Below are positions 16,734-25,040 of a DNA stretch of 64,000 nt, in pieces; the first letter of the stretch is position 1; each line of letters starts with the position of its first letter. The stretch covers positions 1 through 64,000 of the forward strand of contig NZ_AXVA01000026.1 of NCBI RefSeq assembly GCF_000482325.1, written 5' to 3'. The notes under the pieces were generated by a model. It was given only the letters and a program-made list of their open reading frames with translations. It did no database searches and had not been told where the DNA came from. The stretch comes from Bacillus sp. UNC438CL73TsuS30. GTDB taxonomy: Bacteria > Bacillota > Bacilli > Bacillales > Cytobacillaceae. The position numbers and the translations under genes were made by a program.

Positions 16734-17375
16734 TTAAGAAGAATAAGTTTTTAAATAGTCTAAACATCGATTCACCGTTGCTTGTGGGGCAGTAAGAAGC
16801 GGAACAGAGGTCTGAACCTGATGGGCAACATGTTCCATACTGTACTGGGAAAGGACCATGACATCCACTGTTCCGTCCATTTGTCTGATCATGTTTCGTA
16901 CCTTTTCGTCATGTTCATCGATCCTTCCTTGAAAAAGAAGATGGATCAGTCCCGGATCAACTAGAGATTCAATAATACAATCCGGTCTTTTTTCTCGTAA
17001 ATAACTCATTAAGGCGATGGGTGTTTCTTTTACGGTGGAAATGAGGCCAATTCGTTCATAGGCAAGTGCTTCATCCAACATGGCTTCATCTGATCGAAAT
17101 AGTTTTACGGCATGCATGGGCTGCAAAATCGATGTGATGTTATTAAAGGCTGAACAAGTGAGTTGAATGCAATTGGCTTCCGATTCAGCAGCAAGGTTTA
17201 CCAATGCTGAAAATCTGCGAATGATTTCGGGAGCGAGGCCCCCGGATTTTTCCATCATGGAAAGCAGATGGGTGTCCATAAAATGGAGCAGTTCGATTTC
17301 AGGGGCTGCTTTCTGAAACGCTTTTTCAATCGGCGTTAAGGCAGTGGTCGTGGCATGGATCAAAGCTACTTTCAA
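16734..17375 (-). CDS. Asp/Glu/hydantoin racemase superfamily protein
   Basis: A 213-residue cytosolic protein of the cofactor-independent racemase fold. One catalytic-type cysteine segment is visible (ANCIQLTCSAFNNI), and TAPQATVNRCLDYL near the end may supply the second half of the active site, although a canonical C-terminal cysteine motif is not obvious. AGAGG abuts an ATG at 17384 but lies 9 nt from a TTG at 17375, which is preferred. Divergent from the glcD gene across 77 bp, so it may share regulation and supply or interconvert a substrate of that pathway. Reaction unassigned (racemase, isomerase or decarboxylase). Confidence 0.75.
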   Translation of the reverse strand: MKVALIHATTTALTPIEKAFQKAAPEIELLHFMDTHLLSMMEKSGGLAPEIIRRFSALVNLAAESEANCIQLTCSAFNNITSILQPMHAVKLFRSDEAMLDEALAYERIGLISTVKETPIALMSYLREKRPDCIIESLVDPGLIHLLFQGRIDEHDEKVRNMIRQMDGTVDVMVLSQYSMEHVAHQVQTSVPLLTAPQATVNRCLDYLKTYSS

Positions 17376-17452
17376 AATTGTCATCCTCTCTCATTCTCAT
17401 TTTGTTCATTATAACTATAATTCTATTATTTTTTCAAAGGGAGGTTGGGACC

Positions 17453-18865
17453 TTGATACATACAGAAATCGAAAAGGAAATCCGCCAAGTGGTCCAGGAC
17501 AAACGTCGAGTCCTTACCAATGAGGCGGACCTTGCCAGTTATTCCTATGATGCCTCTTTCGGCGTGTTTCCCCCGGATGTGGTCGTGCAGCCCACTTCTA
17601 CCAATGAAGTGGTTGGAATTGTCAAAGTGGCCAATAAACATAAAACGCCGATTTATCCAAGGGGAAAGGGAACGAGCTTAAGCGGGGGTCCCTTACCGGT
17701 TCATGGAGGGATTGTCCTTGATTTTTCTAAATGGACAGATACGTTAGTGATCGAACCAGATGATTTAGTCGCGATTGTTTCCCCAGGGGTTATCACGGCA
17801 GATATTAATAAAATGGCCAGTGAATTTGGTCTAATGTATCCTCCTGATCCGAGCAGCTCCCATGTGTCCACGATTGGCGGAAATTTAGCGGAAAACGCCG
17901 GCGGCCCGCGTGGACTTAAATATGGGGTGACGAAAGATTATGTGCTCGGCCTTGAAGTGGTTACGGCTGACGGTGAAGTCATCCAAACCGGGGGAAGAAC
18001 GGTAAAAAATGTAACTGGCTATGACTTAACGAAATTAATCGTGGGATCGGAAGGGACGTTAGGGATTATCACAAAAGCAATTTTACAGCTAATCCCTAAA
18101 CCGCAATCTACCGGAACGTTAATGGTCCTTTTTGATGACCTCGTCATTGCCGGAAAAGCGATTTCCAGCATCCTGACAGGCGGGATTTTACCATCAAAAT
18201 TGGAAATTATGGATCAAGCATCTGTTGTCGCTGTAGAACAATTTGAGCCATCCGGGTTACCCACCGATATCGAGGCGCTACTATTAATCGAATTGGACGG
18301 ACATCCTGCTGCCATCGAAGCAGAAGCCCAAAGGGTGAAGGAAATTTGTTTGGAAGTTGGCGCACGAGAAGTGAAAATAGCAGAAACAAAGGGAGAAGAA
18401 GCCGAACTTTGGAAGGCACGAAAACTCGTTTCTCCAGCGATCGTTCGAAAAAAGCCAACGAAGATCTCAGAAGATGCGACGGTTCCGCGCAGTCGGATTC
18501 CCGACATGTTTCAACGTTTAAAGGAAATAAGAGAAAAGTATAACCTCGATTTAGTTGTATTTGGCCACGCTGGAGATGGGAATTTGCATCCCAATATCAT
18601 CGCGGATAAACGTGATAGCGAAGAAATGAAACGAGTGGAAAAAGCGGTCGAGGAGATTTTTCAAGCTGCAGTGGAAATGGGCGGCACATTATCAGGAGAA
18701 CACGGGATTGGAACGATGAAGGCCCCGTTTATGGAAATGGAGCTAGGTACAACCGGTTTATCGATGATGAAACGGATGAAAGCAGCCTGGGATCCTCTTA
18801 ATCTTTTAAACCCTGGAAAAATATTTCCGGAGCCTGGACAAAGGTTTGTGTTAACCGATGAGTAG
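17453..18865 (+). CDS. glcD: FAD-linked 2-hydroxy-acid oxidase subunit GlcD
   Basis: Flavoprotein subunit oxidising glycolate, D-lactate or a related 2-hydroxy acid. The FAD_binding_4 domain is clear (VVVQPTSTNEVVGIVKVANK, YPRGKGTSLSGG, STIGGNLAENAGGPRGLKYG, VGSEGTLGIIT), followed by the FAD-oxidase C-terminal domain with GHAGDGNLHPNI and SGEHGIGTMKAPFM. The open frame extends upstream to 17378, but GGGAGGT lies 7 nt before a TTG at 17453, giving 470 residues, the usual GlcD length. Overlaps glcF by 8 bp. No glcE-type subunit is present. Confidence 0.92.
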   Translation: MIHTEIEKEIRQVVQDKRRVLTNEADLASYSYDASFGVFPPDVVVQPTSTNEVVGIVKVANKHKTPIYPRGKGTSLSGGPLPVHGGIVLDFSKWTDTLVIEPDDLVAIVSPGVITADINKMASEFGLMYPPDPSSSHVSTIGGNLAENAGGPRGLKYGVTKDYVLGLEVVTADGEVIQTGGRTVKNVTGYDLTKLIVGSEGTLGIITKAILQLIPKPQSTGTLMVLFDDLVIAGKAISSILTGGILPSKLEIMDQASVVAVEQFEPSGLPTDIEALLLIELDGHPAAIEAEAQRVKEICLEVGAREVKIAETKGEEAELWKARKLVSPAIVRKKPTKISEDATVPRSRIPDMFQRLKEIREKYNLDLVVFGHAGDGNLHPNIIADKRDSEEMKRVEKAVEEIFQAAVEMGGTLSGEHGIGTMKAPFMEMELGTTGLSMMKRMKAAWDPLNLLNPGKIFPEPGQRFVLTDE

Positions 18866-20132
18866 AAGCCATGGATTAGCCTATGAAGAAACGTTTGCCT
18901 GTGTCCAATGCGGCTATTGTTTGCCAAAATGCCCCACCTACGAGACGACCGGTGTGGAAACCCAGTCACCGCGGGGGCGTATTAATCTAGTAAAATTATT
19001 AGCCGAAGAAAAAATTTCAGTCGAGGCTGCCGCTTCTTCGATTGAATTATGTTTAGGCTGCCGAGCCTGCGAAACTGCTTGTCCAACCAATGTTCAATAT
19101 GGAACCATTTTGCAATCTGCTAAGGAATTGATCGCAAAAACGAAGCCTGCTTCCAAAATGGAAACGGTGCTCCTTGAAAAAGGATTGCCGAATAAAAAGT
19201 GGCAAAAGATTGCGGGGAGAGGGTTACAATTCGCGCAAAAAACCGGAATGGTGTCTTTAGCGAGAAAGTCAGGCATCATGAAGGCGTTCCCAGAAAGTAT
19301 TCAGGCAATGGAATCCATTACTCCCATGATTAAGATGCCGACAAAAAAGGAAAGAGAATATCGAGTACTCCCTCCAATTGGGAAGAAGACCTATACAGTT
19401 GGATTTTTTGTGGGCTGTATTATGGATGTGATGTTTTCAAAAATCAATAATGACAGTATGAAATTGCTGCAGCTTGCTGGTTGTGAAGTCACTTTGATTG
19501 AAGAACAAACCTGCTGTGGAGCCCTTTTGCATCATAGTGGGAAAAAGGATGAGACCATCGCCCTTGCTAAAAAAAATATCGCCGCCTTTGAACGCTATGA
19601 TTTTGATTTTATTGTCAATAGTATCGGTGGCTGTGGTGCGATGTTGGTGGAGTATCCGGAATTGTTTGAGGCAGACTCAGAATGGCATTCCCGTGCAGAG
19701 AAATTTGCCGCGCGGTGTAAAGACATTAGCGTTTTATTGGCCGAGAGTTCATTGCCATTTACTCAAGAAATTCGAAAAGTCGCAGCCTACCAACCTTCAT
19801 GCCATTTACAACATGTTCAAAAAGTCGTGAATGAGCCTCAGCAATTAATCAAGAAGATTCCGGGGATTGATTACCGTATGTTTGAAAAACAGGACATGTG
19901 CTGCGGCTCTGCAGGAATCTATAATGTCGTCCACTACCATGAAGCAATGGAAGTGCTGGATCAAAAGATGCATCATCTTGAAAAAGTGGAGCCGGACATC
20001 GTCGTCACAAGTAATCCAGGCTGCCATTTACAGATGAAATTAGGTGTAGAGCGCGAAGGGAAAGCAGAAAAAATTAAAGTGGTTCATCTTGTTGAACTGC
20101 TAGCAGAGGCCTGTGAGATCGATAAAATTTGA
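18858..20132 (+). CDS. glcF: iron-sulfur subunit of the 2-hydroxy-acid oxidase, GlcF
   Basis: 424 residues. Two 4Fe-4S ferredoxin motifs near the N-terminus (CVQCGYCLPKCP and CLGCRACETACP) and two CCG domains (TCCGALLHHSG and MCCGSAGIYN), the pattern of GlcF and heterodisulfide-reductase-like electron-transfer subunits. It passes electrons from the GlcD flavin to the respiratory chain. Its ATG overlaps the end of glcD, implying coupled translation; the SDR gene follows 16 bp later. Confidence 0.93.
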   Translation: MSRSHGLAYEETFACVQCGYCLPKCPTYETTGVETQSPRGRINLVKLLAEEKISVEAAASSIELCLGCRACETACPTNVQYGTILQSAKELIAKTKPASKMETVLLEKGLPNKKWQKIAGRGLQFAQKTGMVSLARKSGIMKAFPESIQAMESITPMIKMPTKKEREYRVLPPIGKKTYTVGFFVGCIMDVMFSKINNDSMKLLQLAGCEVTLIEEQTCCGALLHHSGKKDETIALAKKNIAAFERYDFDFIVNSIGGCGAMLVEYPELFEADSEWHSRAEKFAARCKDISVLLAESSLPFTQEIRKVAAYQPSCHLQHVQKVVNEPQQLIKKIPGIDYRMFEKQDMCCGSAGIYNVVHYHEAMEVLDQKMHHLEKVEPDIVVTSNPGCHLQMKLGVEREGKAEKIKVVHLVELLAEACEIDKI

Positions 20133-20148
20133 TATGGGGGAGAAAAAA

Positions 20149-20934
20149 ATGAACTTACATTTAGCAGGAAAGACAGCGATTGTGGTGGCATCAAGTCAAG
20201 GATTGGGAAAAGCGATAGCGGCCCAACTCGTCATGGAGGGCGCTAATGTGATGTTAACGAGTCGAAATGAAGAAAAGTTGAAGGAAGTTCAAGAAGAGCT
20301 TCAGTCGTTGGGGGAAGGAAAAGTCGCCTATTTTCCCGCGGATATTACCAAAGCGGAAGACATTGTAGCATTGGTCCTGCATACGAGGGAAACCCTAGGG
20401 AACATTCAGATTTTAATTAATAACTCTGGAGGACCACAGGGGGGAGGGTTTGAAGATTTTGAAGATAAGGATTGGTATCAGGCTTTCGAATTGAATCTAT
20501 TAAGCTATGTGCGGCTGGTACGAGAAGTCTTGCCAGATTTAAAGAAAGAAGGCGGTAAAATTATTAATATCGGTTCTTCTTCTATTAAACAACCGATAAA
20601 TGGGTTAATTTTATCGAATACTTTTCGTTTAGGCGTTCTTGGGCTTGGGAAGAGCCTTGCTGAAGAACTGGCTCCGTATAATATTTTAGTTAATACCGTA
20701 TCACCTGGCAGAATTGCAACAGACCGAGTAGCCTTTCTGGATCAGCTTAAGGCAGATAAGCTGGGAGTTTCTTCTGATGAGGTGGAGGCGGCTGCCAAAA
20801 AGAATATTCCTCTTGGAAGGTATGGTAAGCCTGAGGAGTTTGCAAGGGTTGTAGCTTTTTTAGCTTCGGATGCGAACACCTATGTTACAGGAAGTTCGTT
20901 GTTGGTGGACGGTGGGATGGTGAAATCGGTTTAA
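20149..20934 (+). CDS. SDR-family oxidoreductase with atypical active site
   Basis: 261 residues with a Rossmann segment (TAIVVASSQGLGKAIAAQL), NNSGG in place of the usual NNAG, the catalytic-type serine (IGSSSIKQP) and the C-terminal TGSSLLVDGG. The expected YxxxK is not visible: the corresponding stretch reads LILSNTFRLGVLGLGKSLA. A subgroup of 3-oxoacyl-reductase-like SDR proteins is known with this pattern, so function should not be inferred from classical SDR enzymes. Start at ATG 20149 after ATGGGGGAG; an in-frame GTG at 20113 would overlap glcF. Third gene of the glcDF operon. Confidence 0.88.
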   Translation: MNLHLAGKTAIVVASSQGLGKAIAAQLVMEGANVMLTSRNEEKLKEVQEELQSLGEGKVAYFPADITKAEDIVALVLHTRETLGNIQILINNSGGPQGGGFEDFEDKDWYQAFELNLLSYVRLVREVLPDLKKEGGKIINIGSSSIKQPINGLILSNTFRLGVLGLGKSLAEELAPYNILVNTVSPGRIATDRVAFLDQLKADKLGVSSDEVEAAAKKNIPLGRYGKPEEFARVVAFLASDANTYVTGSSLLVDGGMVKSV

Positions 20935-20953
20935 GGACCTAGTTACATTTCGG

Positions 20954-20988
20954 GCAGGCTTCGTTTCTATATGAAGCCTGCTTTTTTT
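20954..20988 (+). terminator. intrinsic terminator of the glcD-glcF-SDR operon
   Basis: GCAGGCTTC / GAAGCCTGC, perfect 9-bp stem with a 10-nt loop, followed by seven T residues. Confidence 0.9.
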
Positions 20989-21275
20989 ATGGAGGGTAAA
21001 TGGCTAGAAGTGGAGGGTAAAAGGGGAGAACCTGAATGTAAACGCCCCGAAATGGTGGGTTAAGGGCCAAAACCGGTGGGTAAATGAGATTAGGTTGAAA
21101 AAGAGGCATGATCTAGGGTTGGGATTTTACTGAAAGTGGTAATTTATTTCTTAAAAAGGTAATTTTTAAAGAAAGATACCTGATTTTCAGAAGCTAAAAT
21201 ACGAAGTGGTGGGTAAAAGGTAAGAACCGGAATGTAAATGCCACAAAGTGTTGGGAAAAGAGCCAATACCAGTGG
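20989..21275. repeat. non-coding repeat array, GTGGAGGGTAAA family
   Basis: Same family as 7194-7610: GGAGGGTAAATGGC, AAGTGGAGGGTAAAAGG, CTGAATGTAAACGCC, AAATGGTGGGTTAAG, CCGGTGGGTAAATG at 20-21-bp steps, then TACTGAAAGTGGTAATT and a second truncated copy starting at ATACCTGATTTTCAG (21176). It begins immediately after the terminator T-run. Confidence 0.78.
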
Positions 21276-21290
21276 GTAAAGAAATGGCCG

Positions 21291-21365
21291 TTTTTATGAT
21301 ATCGACACAAAATGGAATTTTATCAACACTTTTTGATAGGATATCAACACAAAATTAGATTTTAA
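21291..21365. repeat. short ATATCAACAC repeat array
   Basis: ATATCGACACAAAATGG, TATCAACACTTTTTGATAGG and ATATCAACACAAAATTAG recur at about 21-bp steps, as in 7694-7840. The same two repeat families are therefore adjacent at two separate loci. Confidence 0.7.
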
Positions 21366-21374
21366 CGACAATTT

Positions 21375-21437
21375 TAAGGACGCAGGGACCGTTCTCACTC
21401 ATAGACAAAAAAAGCCGGGAGAACCGTCCCGGTGGAA
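21375..21437. repeat. GGGACGGTTCT-family hairpin
   Basis: GGGACCGTTCTC at 21384 faces GGAGAACCGTCCCGG around 21417-21432 in inverted orientation, separated by an AAAAAAAGCC-containing spacer. It is the same small hairpin family as at 23836, 24300, 48247, 49820 and 56665, and could act as a terminator for the flanking minus-strand gene. Confidence 0.65.
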
Positions 21438-21438
21438 T

Positions 21439-21906
21439 TTAATATTCTCCTTTAATGACAAAATACGAGCCTCGAATGGTTCCTGCTAGTTTAGACTTCT
21501 GCCTAGCAAACTTAAACTTCTCTTCTAATTCCTTTGGTACCTCCATCCCATCAGACAGCTTAAAACCAACGGCCCGCTTCGGCTTAGGGCCATCAAGCGT
21601 ATACAGTACGTTGACCGAAAGACCATCCTCATAAAAAACGTAAGTCCAATTGATATTTTCCACTTGAAAACGCGATGTCTCTAAAGGTTTGGCCGCAAAC
21701 TCAATATCACGTTCTTCTTTCAAAATTCGGTTCACATAATCAAGGGTCTCCCCGCTTTCGCTAGCTGGTACAACCGTAAATTCATGCTTGTATTTGTTCA
21801 TAAAGTAGCGGGCTTCATTCGCACGTAAACCAGCAAGTGCGTCTGCTACAGGTGAAGACTCTAAACCAACCGTAGACACATTTTTAAAATCAACGACATA
21901 GGACAT
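21439..21906 (-). CDS. hypothetical protein, 155 aa
   Basis: Not recognised. A soluble protein without signal peptide or membrane helix, starting SYVVDFKNVSTVGLESSPVA and ending in GTIRGSYFVIKGEY, with mixed charged and aromatic residues and no cysteine. An ATG at 21912 sits directly on AGGAGGA; the second ATG at 21906 has proper spacing (7 nt) and is preferred. The strong ribosome binding site and normal composition support a real gene. Flanked by repeats on its 3' side. Confidence 0.7.
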   Translation of the reverse strand: MSYVVDFKNVSTVGLESSPVADALAGLRANEARYFMNKYKHEFTVVPASESGETLDYVNRILKEERDIEFAAKPLETSRFQVENINWTYVFYEDGLSVNVLYTLDGPKPKRAVGFKLSDGMEVPKELEEKFKFARQKSKLAGTIRGSYFVIKGEY

Positions 21907-22052
21907 TTCCATTCCTCCTCTTCTATCTAAAGGACAAATCCTTACCTTTCCATTATGGTCAGTTTTTGAAAATTTAACTAGATATGTCTATGTATTTATT
22001 CTATCACCAATTATTTTACTTCAGAGAAAGTTAACGAGCCATATAAATGTAC

Positions 22053-22406
22053 CTAATTCATTATTTTGTTTAATACCTTTTCTTCGCCATTTAAAGTATA
22101 GGATTCTAAAACAATCTTACCTTCAGCATTTTTGAAATAGTAATAAGTTTTAGGATCGCCTTTAATCTTCACGGAAACCATCCAATTTTTACTTCCTGAA
22201 AGGTTTGCAATAAAAGGCTCTGATACTATGTGTTTTTCAGGGATATTTGATACGGTTGTGAAATACTTATTAACTGCATTTTCAACGGAAATTAATTTAT
22301 ATTTCACATATCCCCATATTCCCGCAGCGACACTTAATATACAAATAATAAAAATAAAAATTTTTTTGACTGTTCTCCATATTGGAGATATTATAGTCTC
22401 CCTCAA
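22053..22406 (-). CDS. small membrane-anchored protein, DUF3139-like
   Basis: About 117 residues: a short basic N-terminus, one membrane helix (IFIFIICILSVAAGIWGYV), then an extracytoplasmic domain with WMVSVKIKGDPKTYYYF and an aromatic/basic pattern that resembles the DUF3139 family of small Bacillus proteins. Function unknown. Start uncertain: GTG at 22418 lies directly on AAAGG, while a TTG at 22406 has it 11 nt upstream; the TTG is chosen. Monocistronic on the minus strand. Confidence 0.6.
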   Translation of the reverse strand: MRETIISPIWRTVKKIFIFIICILSVAAGIWGYVKYKLISVENAVNKYFTTVSNIPEKHIVSEPFIANLSGSKNWMVSVKIKGDPKTYYYFKNAEGKIVLESYTLNGEEKVLNKIMN

Positions 22407-22632
22407 TTTTAGAACCACCCTTTCTATTTAGTGTAATTTTACACTTATTGTAACATAAAGGAAATGTAAGTTGGTACTACTATTGAGTTAGAATAGGAAA
22501 CAGAAGAAATTAGGAAATGCGACTGGATCCACGATGAGGCCGCTCAACCATATTGATTTGTTAGTGGAATAGTGTCTGTTTTTGTCTGTTTTTATCTTGT
22601 TTTATCGAATGGATTTTTTAAAAGTCGGAAAA

Positions 22633-22641
22633 TGTTATAAT
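22633..22641 (+). promoter_or_regulatory. candidate extended -10 sigma-A promoter
   Basis: TGTTATAAT provides a TG-extended -10 hexamer about 80 bp before the Spo0E-like gene at 22719; the -35 region is weak. The rest of 22419-22718 shows nothing else I can support. Confidence 0.4.
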
Positions 22642-22718
22642 GATTGTAGTGTCCAAGTTGCCTCATATGATTAGCAGATATACACAGTAATAATAATTTT
22701 TCGAGGTGTGATTCCAAA

Positions 22719-22985
22719 ATGAAACTGGCAGATTTGGAAATGGCTATAAGCAAGAAAAGAGAAGAGATGATTCAGGTAGGAATGGATAAAGGATTGGTGT
22801 GTCATGAAACAATCAAATGTAGCCAAGAGCTCGATCAGCTACTAAATGATTATAATCATTATGTATTAATTGAAACAAAACAAACCAATCCAATAGATGT
22901 ATACCATGAATTTTTACTATTTTTACAAAAAACACTTTTTAAGTCTGTACGTATAGGTTACAGTTCTATTTTTTCTATACTATAA
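22719..22985 (+). CDS. Spo0E-like aspartyl-phosphate phosphatase
   Basis: Spo0E proteins dephosphorylate Spo0A-P and so delay entry into sporulation. This 88-residue protein has the two-helix pattern with the signature SQELD at residues 35-39 (CSQELDQLLNDYN) preceded by a helix LEMAISKKREEMIQVG. The C-terminal 35 residues are longer than in minimal family members. GAGGTG precedes the ATG. A short hairpin with a T-run follows at 23015. Two further Spo0E-like genes lie at 24663 and 63053. Confidence 0.85.
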   Translation: MKLADLEMAISKKREEMIQVGMDKGLVCHETIKCSQELDQLLNDYNHYVLIETKQTNPIDVYHEFLLFLQKTLFKSVRIGYSSIFSIL

Positions 22986-23014
22986 TGTGAAAATGATATT
23001 TTCATTTTGATAGG

Positions 23015-23042
23015 GAGTGGCTGAAAATGTCACTCTTTTTTT
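23015..23042 (+). terminator. weak intrinsic terminator
   Basis: GAGTG/CACTC stem with an 11-nt loop followed by seven T residues, just after the Spo0E-like gene. Confidence 0.5.
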
Positions 23043-23120
23043 CTCTATTCTTTTTTGAAAAATAAACATGAGAACATCCCTATAGAATTTGGGTATGATG
23101 ATAAAGGAAGGAAGTGGAAA

Positions 23121-23831
23121 ATGATGAATTTCGAAACGGTTATGCAGGAACTGGAAGCGCTTGGCAAGGAACGGATGAAAAAGATTTACATAAGCAATGG
23201 TGCACATGAACCGCTTTTTGGCGTGGCTACGGGTGCAATGAAGCCGATTGCGAAGAAAATCAAGAAAGATCAGTCATTGGCCGAGGAGCTTTACGCCACC
23301 GGAAACTATGATGCCATGTATTTTGCTGGAATCATTGCGGATCCCATGGCCATGACGGAGGAGGATTTTGAGCGTTGGATCGATACGGCGTATTTTTATA
23401 TGCTGTCTGATTATGTTGTTGCCGTAACATTGGCGGAAACTGATATTGCGCAAGCTGTTGCCGATAAATGGATTGCTAGCGGGGAAGAGCTTAAAATGTC
23501 GGCAGGCTGGAGCTGTTACTGCTGGCTTTTGGGTAATCGCCCGGACAGTGAGTTTAGTGCGAGCAAGCTTGCCGGTATGCTTGATCTGGTCAAAAATACG
23601 ATACATGATGCTCCGGATCGGACGAAATCGGGGATGAATAATTTTATGTACACCGTCGGGATTTCCTATGTGCCGCTCCATGAGAAGGCGGTTGAAACGG
23701 CAAAGGCAGTGGGTCCAGTCGAAATCAAGCGGGACAAGAAAAAAAGCAGTATTCTGCATGCTTCCGAAAATATTCAAAAAGATCTAGACCGAGGGAGACT
23801 TGGCTTCAAACGTAAATATGTTAGGTGTTAA
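23121..23831 (+). CDS. DNA alkylation repair (AlkD-like HEAT-repeat) family protein
   Basis: 236 residues built of helical repeats. Segments such as ELYATGNYDAMYFAGIIADP, MTEEDFERWIDTAYFYMLSD and AVADKWIASGEELKMSAGWS are typical of the AlkD/DNA-alkylation-repair family, whose founding members excise alkylated bases. The in-frame extension upstream to 23055 lacks a ribosome binding site; AAAGGAAGG precedes the ATG at 23121. Not all family members have been shown to be glycosylases, so the activity is inferred. Stands alone between repeats. Confidence 0.85.
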   Translation: MMNFETVMQELEALGKERMKKIYISNGAHEPLFGVATGAMKPIAKKIKKDQSLAEELYATGNYDAMYFAGIIADPMAMTEEDFERWIDTAYFYMLSDYVVAVTLAETDIAQAVADKWIASGEELKMSAGWSCYCWLLGNRPDSEFSASKLAGMLDLVKNTIHDAPDRTKSGMNNFMYTVGISYVPLHEKAVETAKAVGPVEIKRDKKKSSILHASENIQKDLDRGRLGFKRKYVRC

Positions 23832-23835
23832 GTGA

Positions 23836-23892
23836 CCACGGGGACGGTTCTTACGGCTTTTTTAGGCCATGAGAACCGTCCCTGTGGCTTTT
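23836..23892. repeat. GGGACGGTTCT hairpin
   Basis: GGGGACGGTTCT faces AGAACCGTCCCTGTGG across a spacer containing GGCTTTTTTAGGCC. A long imperfect palindrome of the family found at several intergenic sites in this window. It resembles the repeated palindromes associated with REP-type Y1 transposases in Bacilli and Clostridia, but no transposase is present here. Confidence 0.7.
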
Positions 23893-24011
23893 AATCTAAA
23901 TCTAGTGATAAGAATTTCTAGCATTTCAGATAAGCGCATGATGTTTGCCCTAGCAAGAAGTCATATCTATCATACTTTATAGTAAGTCCACTTTTGAAAG
24001 GAGGGACTTAC

Positions 24012-24236
24012 ATGCAATTAAATTATGAAACGGCCCGTCACTTAGAGGGTGAATTGGTTCGTTTTAAGAAAGAAAACGGAGAATGGGCAGTAGGTAGAGT
24101 CGTTGAAATAAGACAGGATGGATTAGAAATTGTTGAATTCAATCCTTCTTATAAAAATGAAGGTTATGGATATGGATTTTGGGGAGCATGTTTCATTCCA
24201 TTTTGCTGGCCAATATTTCCATTTTGTTGGTTTTAA
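24012..24236 (+). CDS. small hypothetical protein with aromatic/cysteine-rich C-terminus
   Basis: 74 residues. The N-terminal two thirds (LEGELVRFKKENGEWAVGRV then VEIRQDGLEIVEFNP) looks like a small beta-barrel. The last ~25 residues are unusual: GYGYGFWGACFIP, FCWPIFPFCWF, rich in Phe, Trp, Pro and Cys. AAAGGAGGG lies 6 nt before the ATG and a strong terminator follows, so it is a genuine single gene. Function unknown; a surface or spore-coat role is possible but only a guess. Confidence 0.75.
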   Translation: MQLNYETARHLEGELVRFKKENGEWAVGRVVEIRQDGLEIVEFNPSYKNEGYGYGFWGACFIPFCWPIFPFCWF

Positions 24237-24250
24237 TTTCGACATGAAGG

Positions 24251-24297
24251 TGACCCAAGCGGGCGTTGAATGACAACCCATTTGGGTCAGTTTTTTT
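24251..24297 (+). terminator. intrinsic terminator
   Basis: TGACCCAA (24251) pairs with TTGGGTCA (24282) and is followed by seven T residues. Confidence 0.85.
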
Positions 24298-24299
24298 GT

Positions 24300-24366
24300 A
24301 CGGGGTGGGGAACCACGTACGGCTTTTTTAGCCTGAAAAAAGGCAAGTAGAACCGTCCCTATGGAT
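24300..24366. repeat. GGGACGGTTCT-family hairpin, diverged
   Basis: The left arm is altered (CGGGGTGGGGAACCACG), the middle has GGCTTTTTTAGCC, and the right arm is AGAACCGTCCCTATGG. A decayed copy of the element at 23836. Between here and the sigma-54 promoter at 24585 only AT-rich sequence is seen. Confidence 0.6.
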
Positions 24367-24584
24367 TTACATCTGTATATCTAGCTAAAAATAATGATTT
24401 TTTAAGGATAAATAGAAACAAATTACTAAAAGTTTCCTCACCTCCTTTCCTCAAAAATTAATGCTTACTAGACTAATAAAGTTTTTTTCAATCTAGAAAA
24501 CATTTTTCTCAATTATGAAATGAAATAAGACTGACTAGTTTAATACACCCTTTGAAGAACAGTCACTTAACAGAGAATTAAAGA

Positions 24585-24601
24585 TTGGCATGGGAATTGC
24601 A
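24585..24601 (+). promoter_or_regulatory. sigma-54 promoter before a Spo0E-like gene
   Basis: TTGGCATGGGAATTGCAA carries TGGCAT-N5-TTGC, a good -24/-12 match, 62 bp before the ATG at 24663. An AT-rich stretch with GAAAACATTTTTCTC lies about 90 bp upstream, loosely like the upstream motif of the other sigma-54 promoters here. Confidence 0.8.
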
Positions 24602-24662
24602 AACTATATATACATTAGCAAAGGAGATTGATATCCCTTGATTGCTTTAAGGAGGAATAAAG

Positions 24663-24848
24663 ATGGAACTTATGAAATATGTGGAAGAATACAAATATCT
24701 AAAAATAGAAATGGAAAAGTCAGGATCAATATATGGCCTGTCTGATCCAAGAACCATTAAATATAGTCAAGATTTAGATATATTAATTAACAAAATGATG
24801 AAAATTAGATATCCAGGATTAGCACGGAGAATTAAGCACCTCTCCTAG
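24663..24848 (+). CDS. Spo0E-like aspartyl-phosphate phosphatase under sigma-54 control
   Basis: 61 residues, the typical minimal Spo0E length. Helix KYLKIEMEKSG, then SDPRTIKYSQDLDILINKMM with the family signature SQDLD at residues 35-39. AAGGAGGA lies 6 nt before the ATG. Its promoter is a clear -24/-12 element (24585) rather than a sigma-A promoter, placing a sporulation-delaying phosphatase in the same regulatory class as the sulfur-amino-acid genes downstream. The phosphatase role is from family knowledge; the target may be Spo0A-P. Confidence 0.82.
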   Translation: MELMKYVEEYKYLKIEMEKSGSIYGLSDPRTIKYSQDLDILINKMMKIRYPGLARRIKHLS

Positions 24849-25040
24849 GGTGTTACGGACATACGAAATACTTAGAAGCTAGAATCATATTTAGAATCCC
24901 TCCAATTATAGGAAATTATTCTCAATATTGCAAAATTGGTAGGTTCGATCATTCCAATGTTTTGCAGTGAACCTTGGCAAAAATGAAAATAACTTGAAAA
25001 TTTTAAAATGAAAACTGCAGATTTTATAAGGTTTACAGAA

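Noticed and set aside
23274..23777. 167-codon minus-strand frame opposite the AlkD-like gene
   Set aside because: Shadow of a well-supported coding gene; no ribosome site and unlikely composition (rich in His, Ile, Arg).
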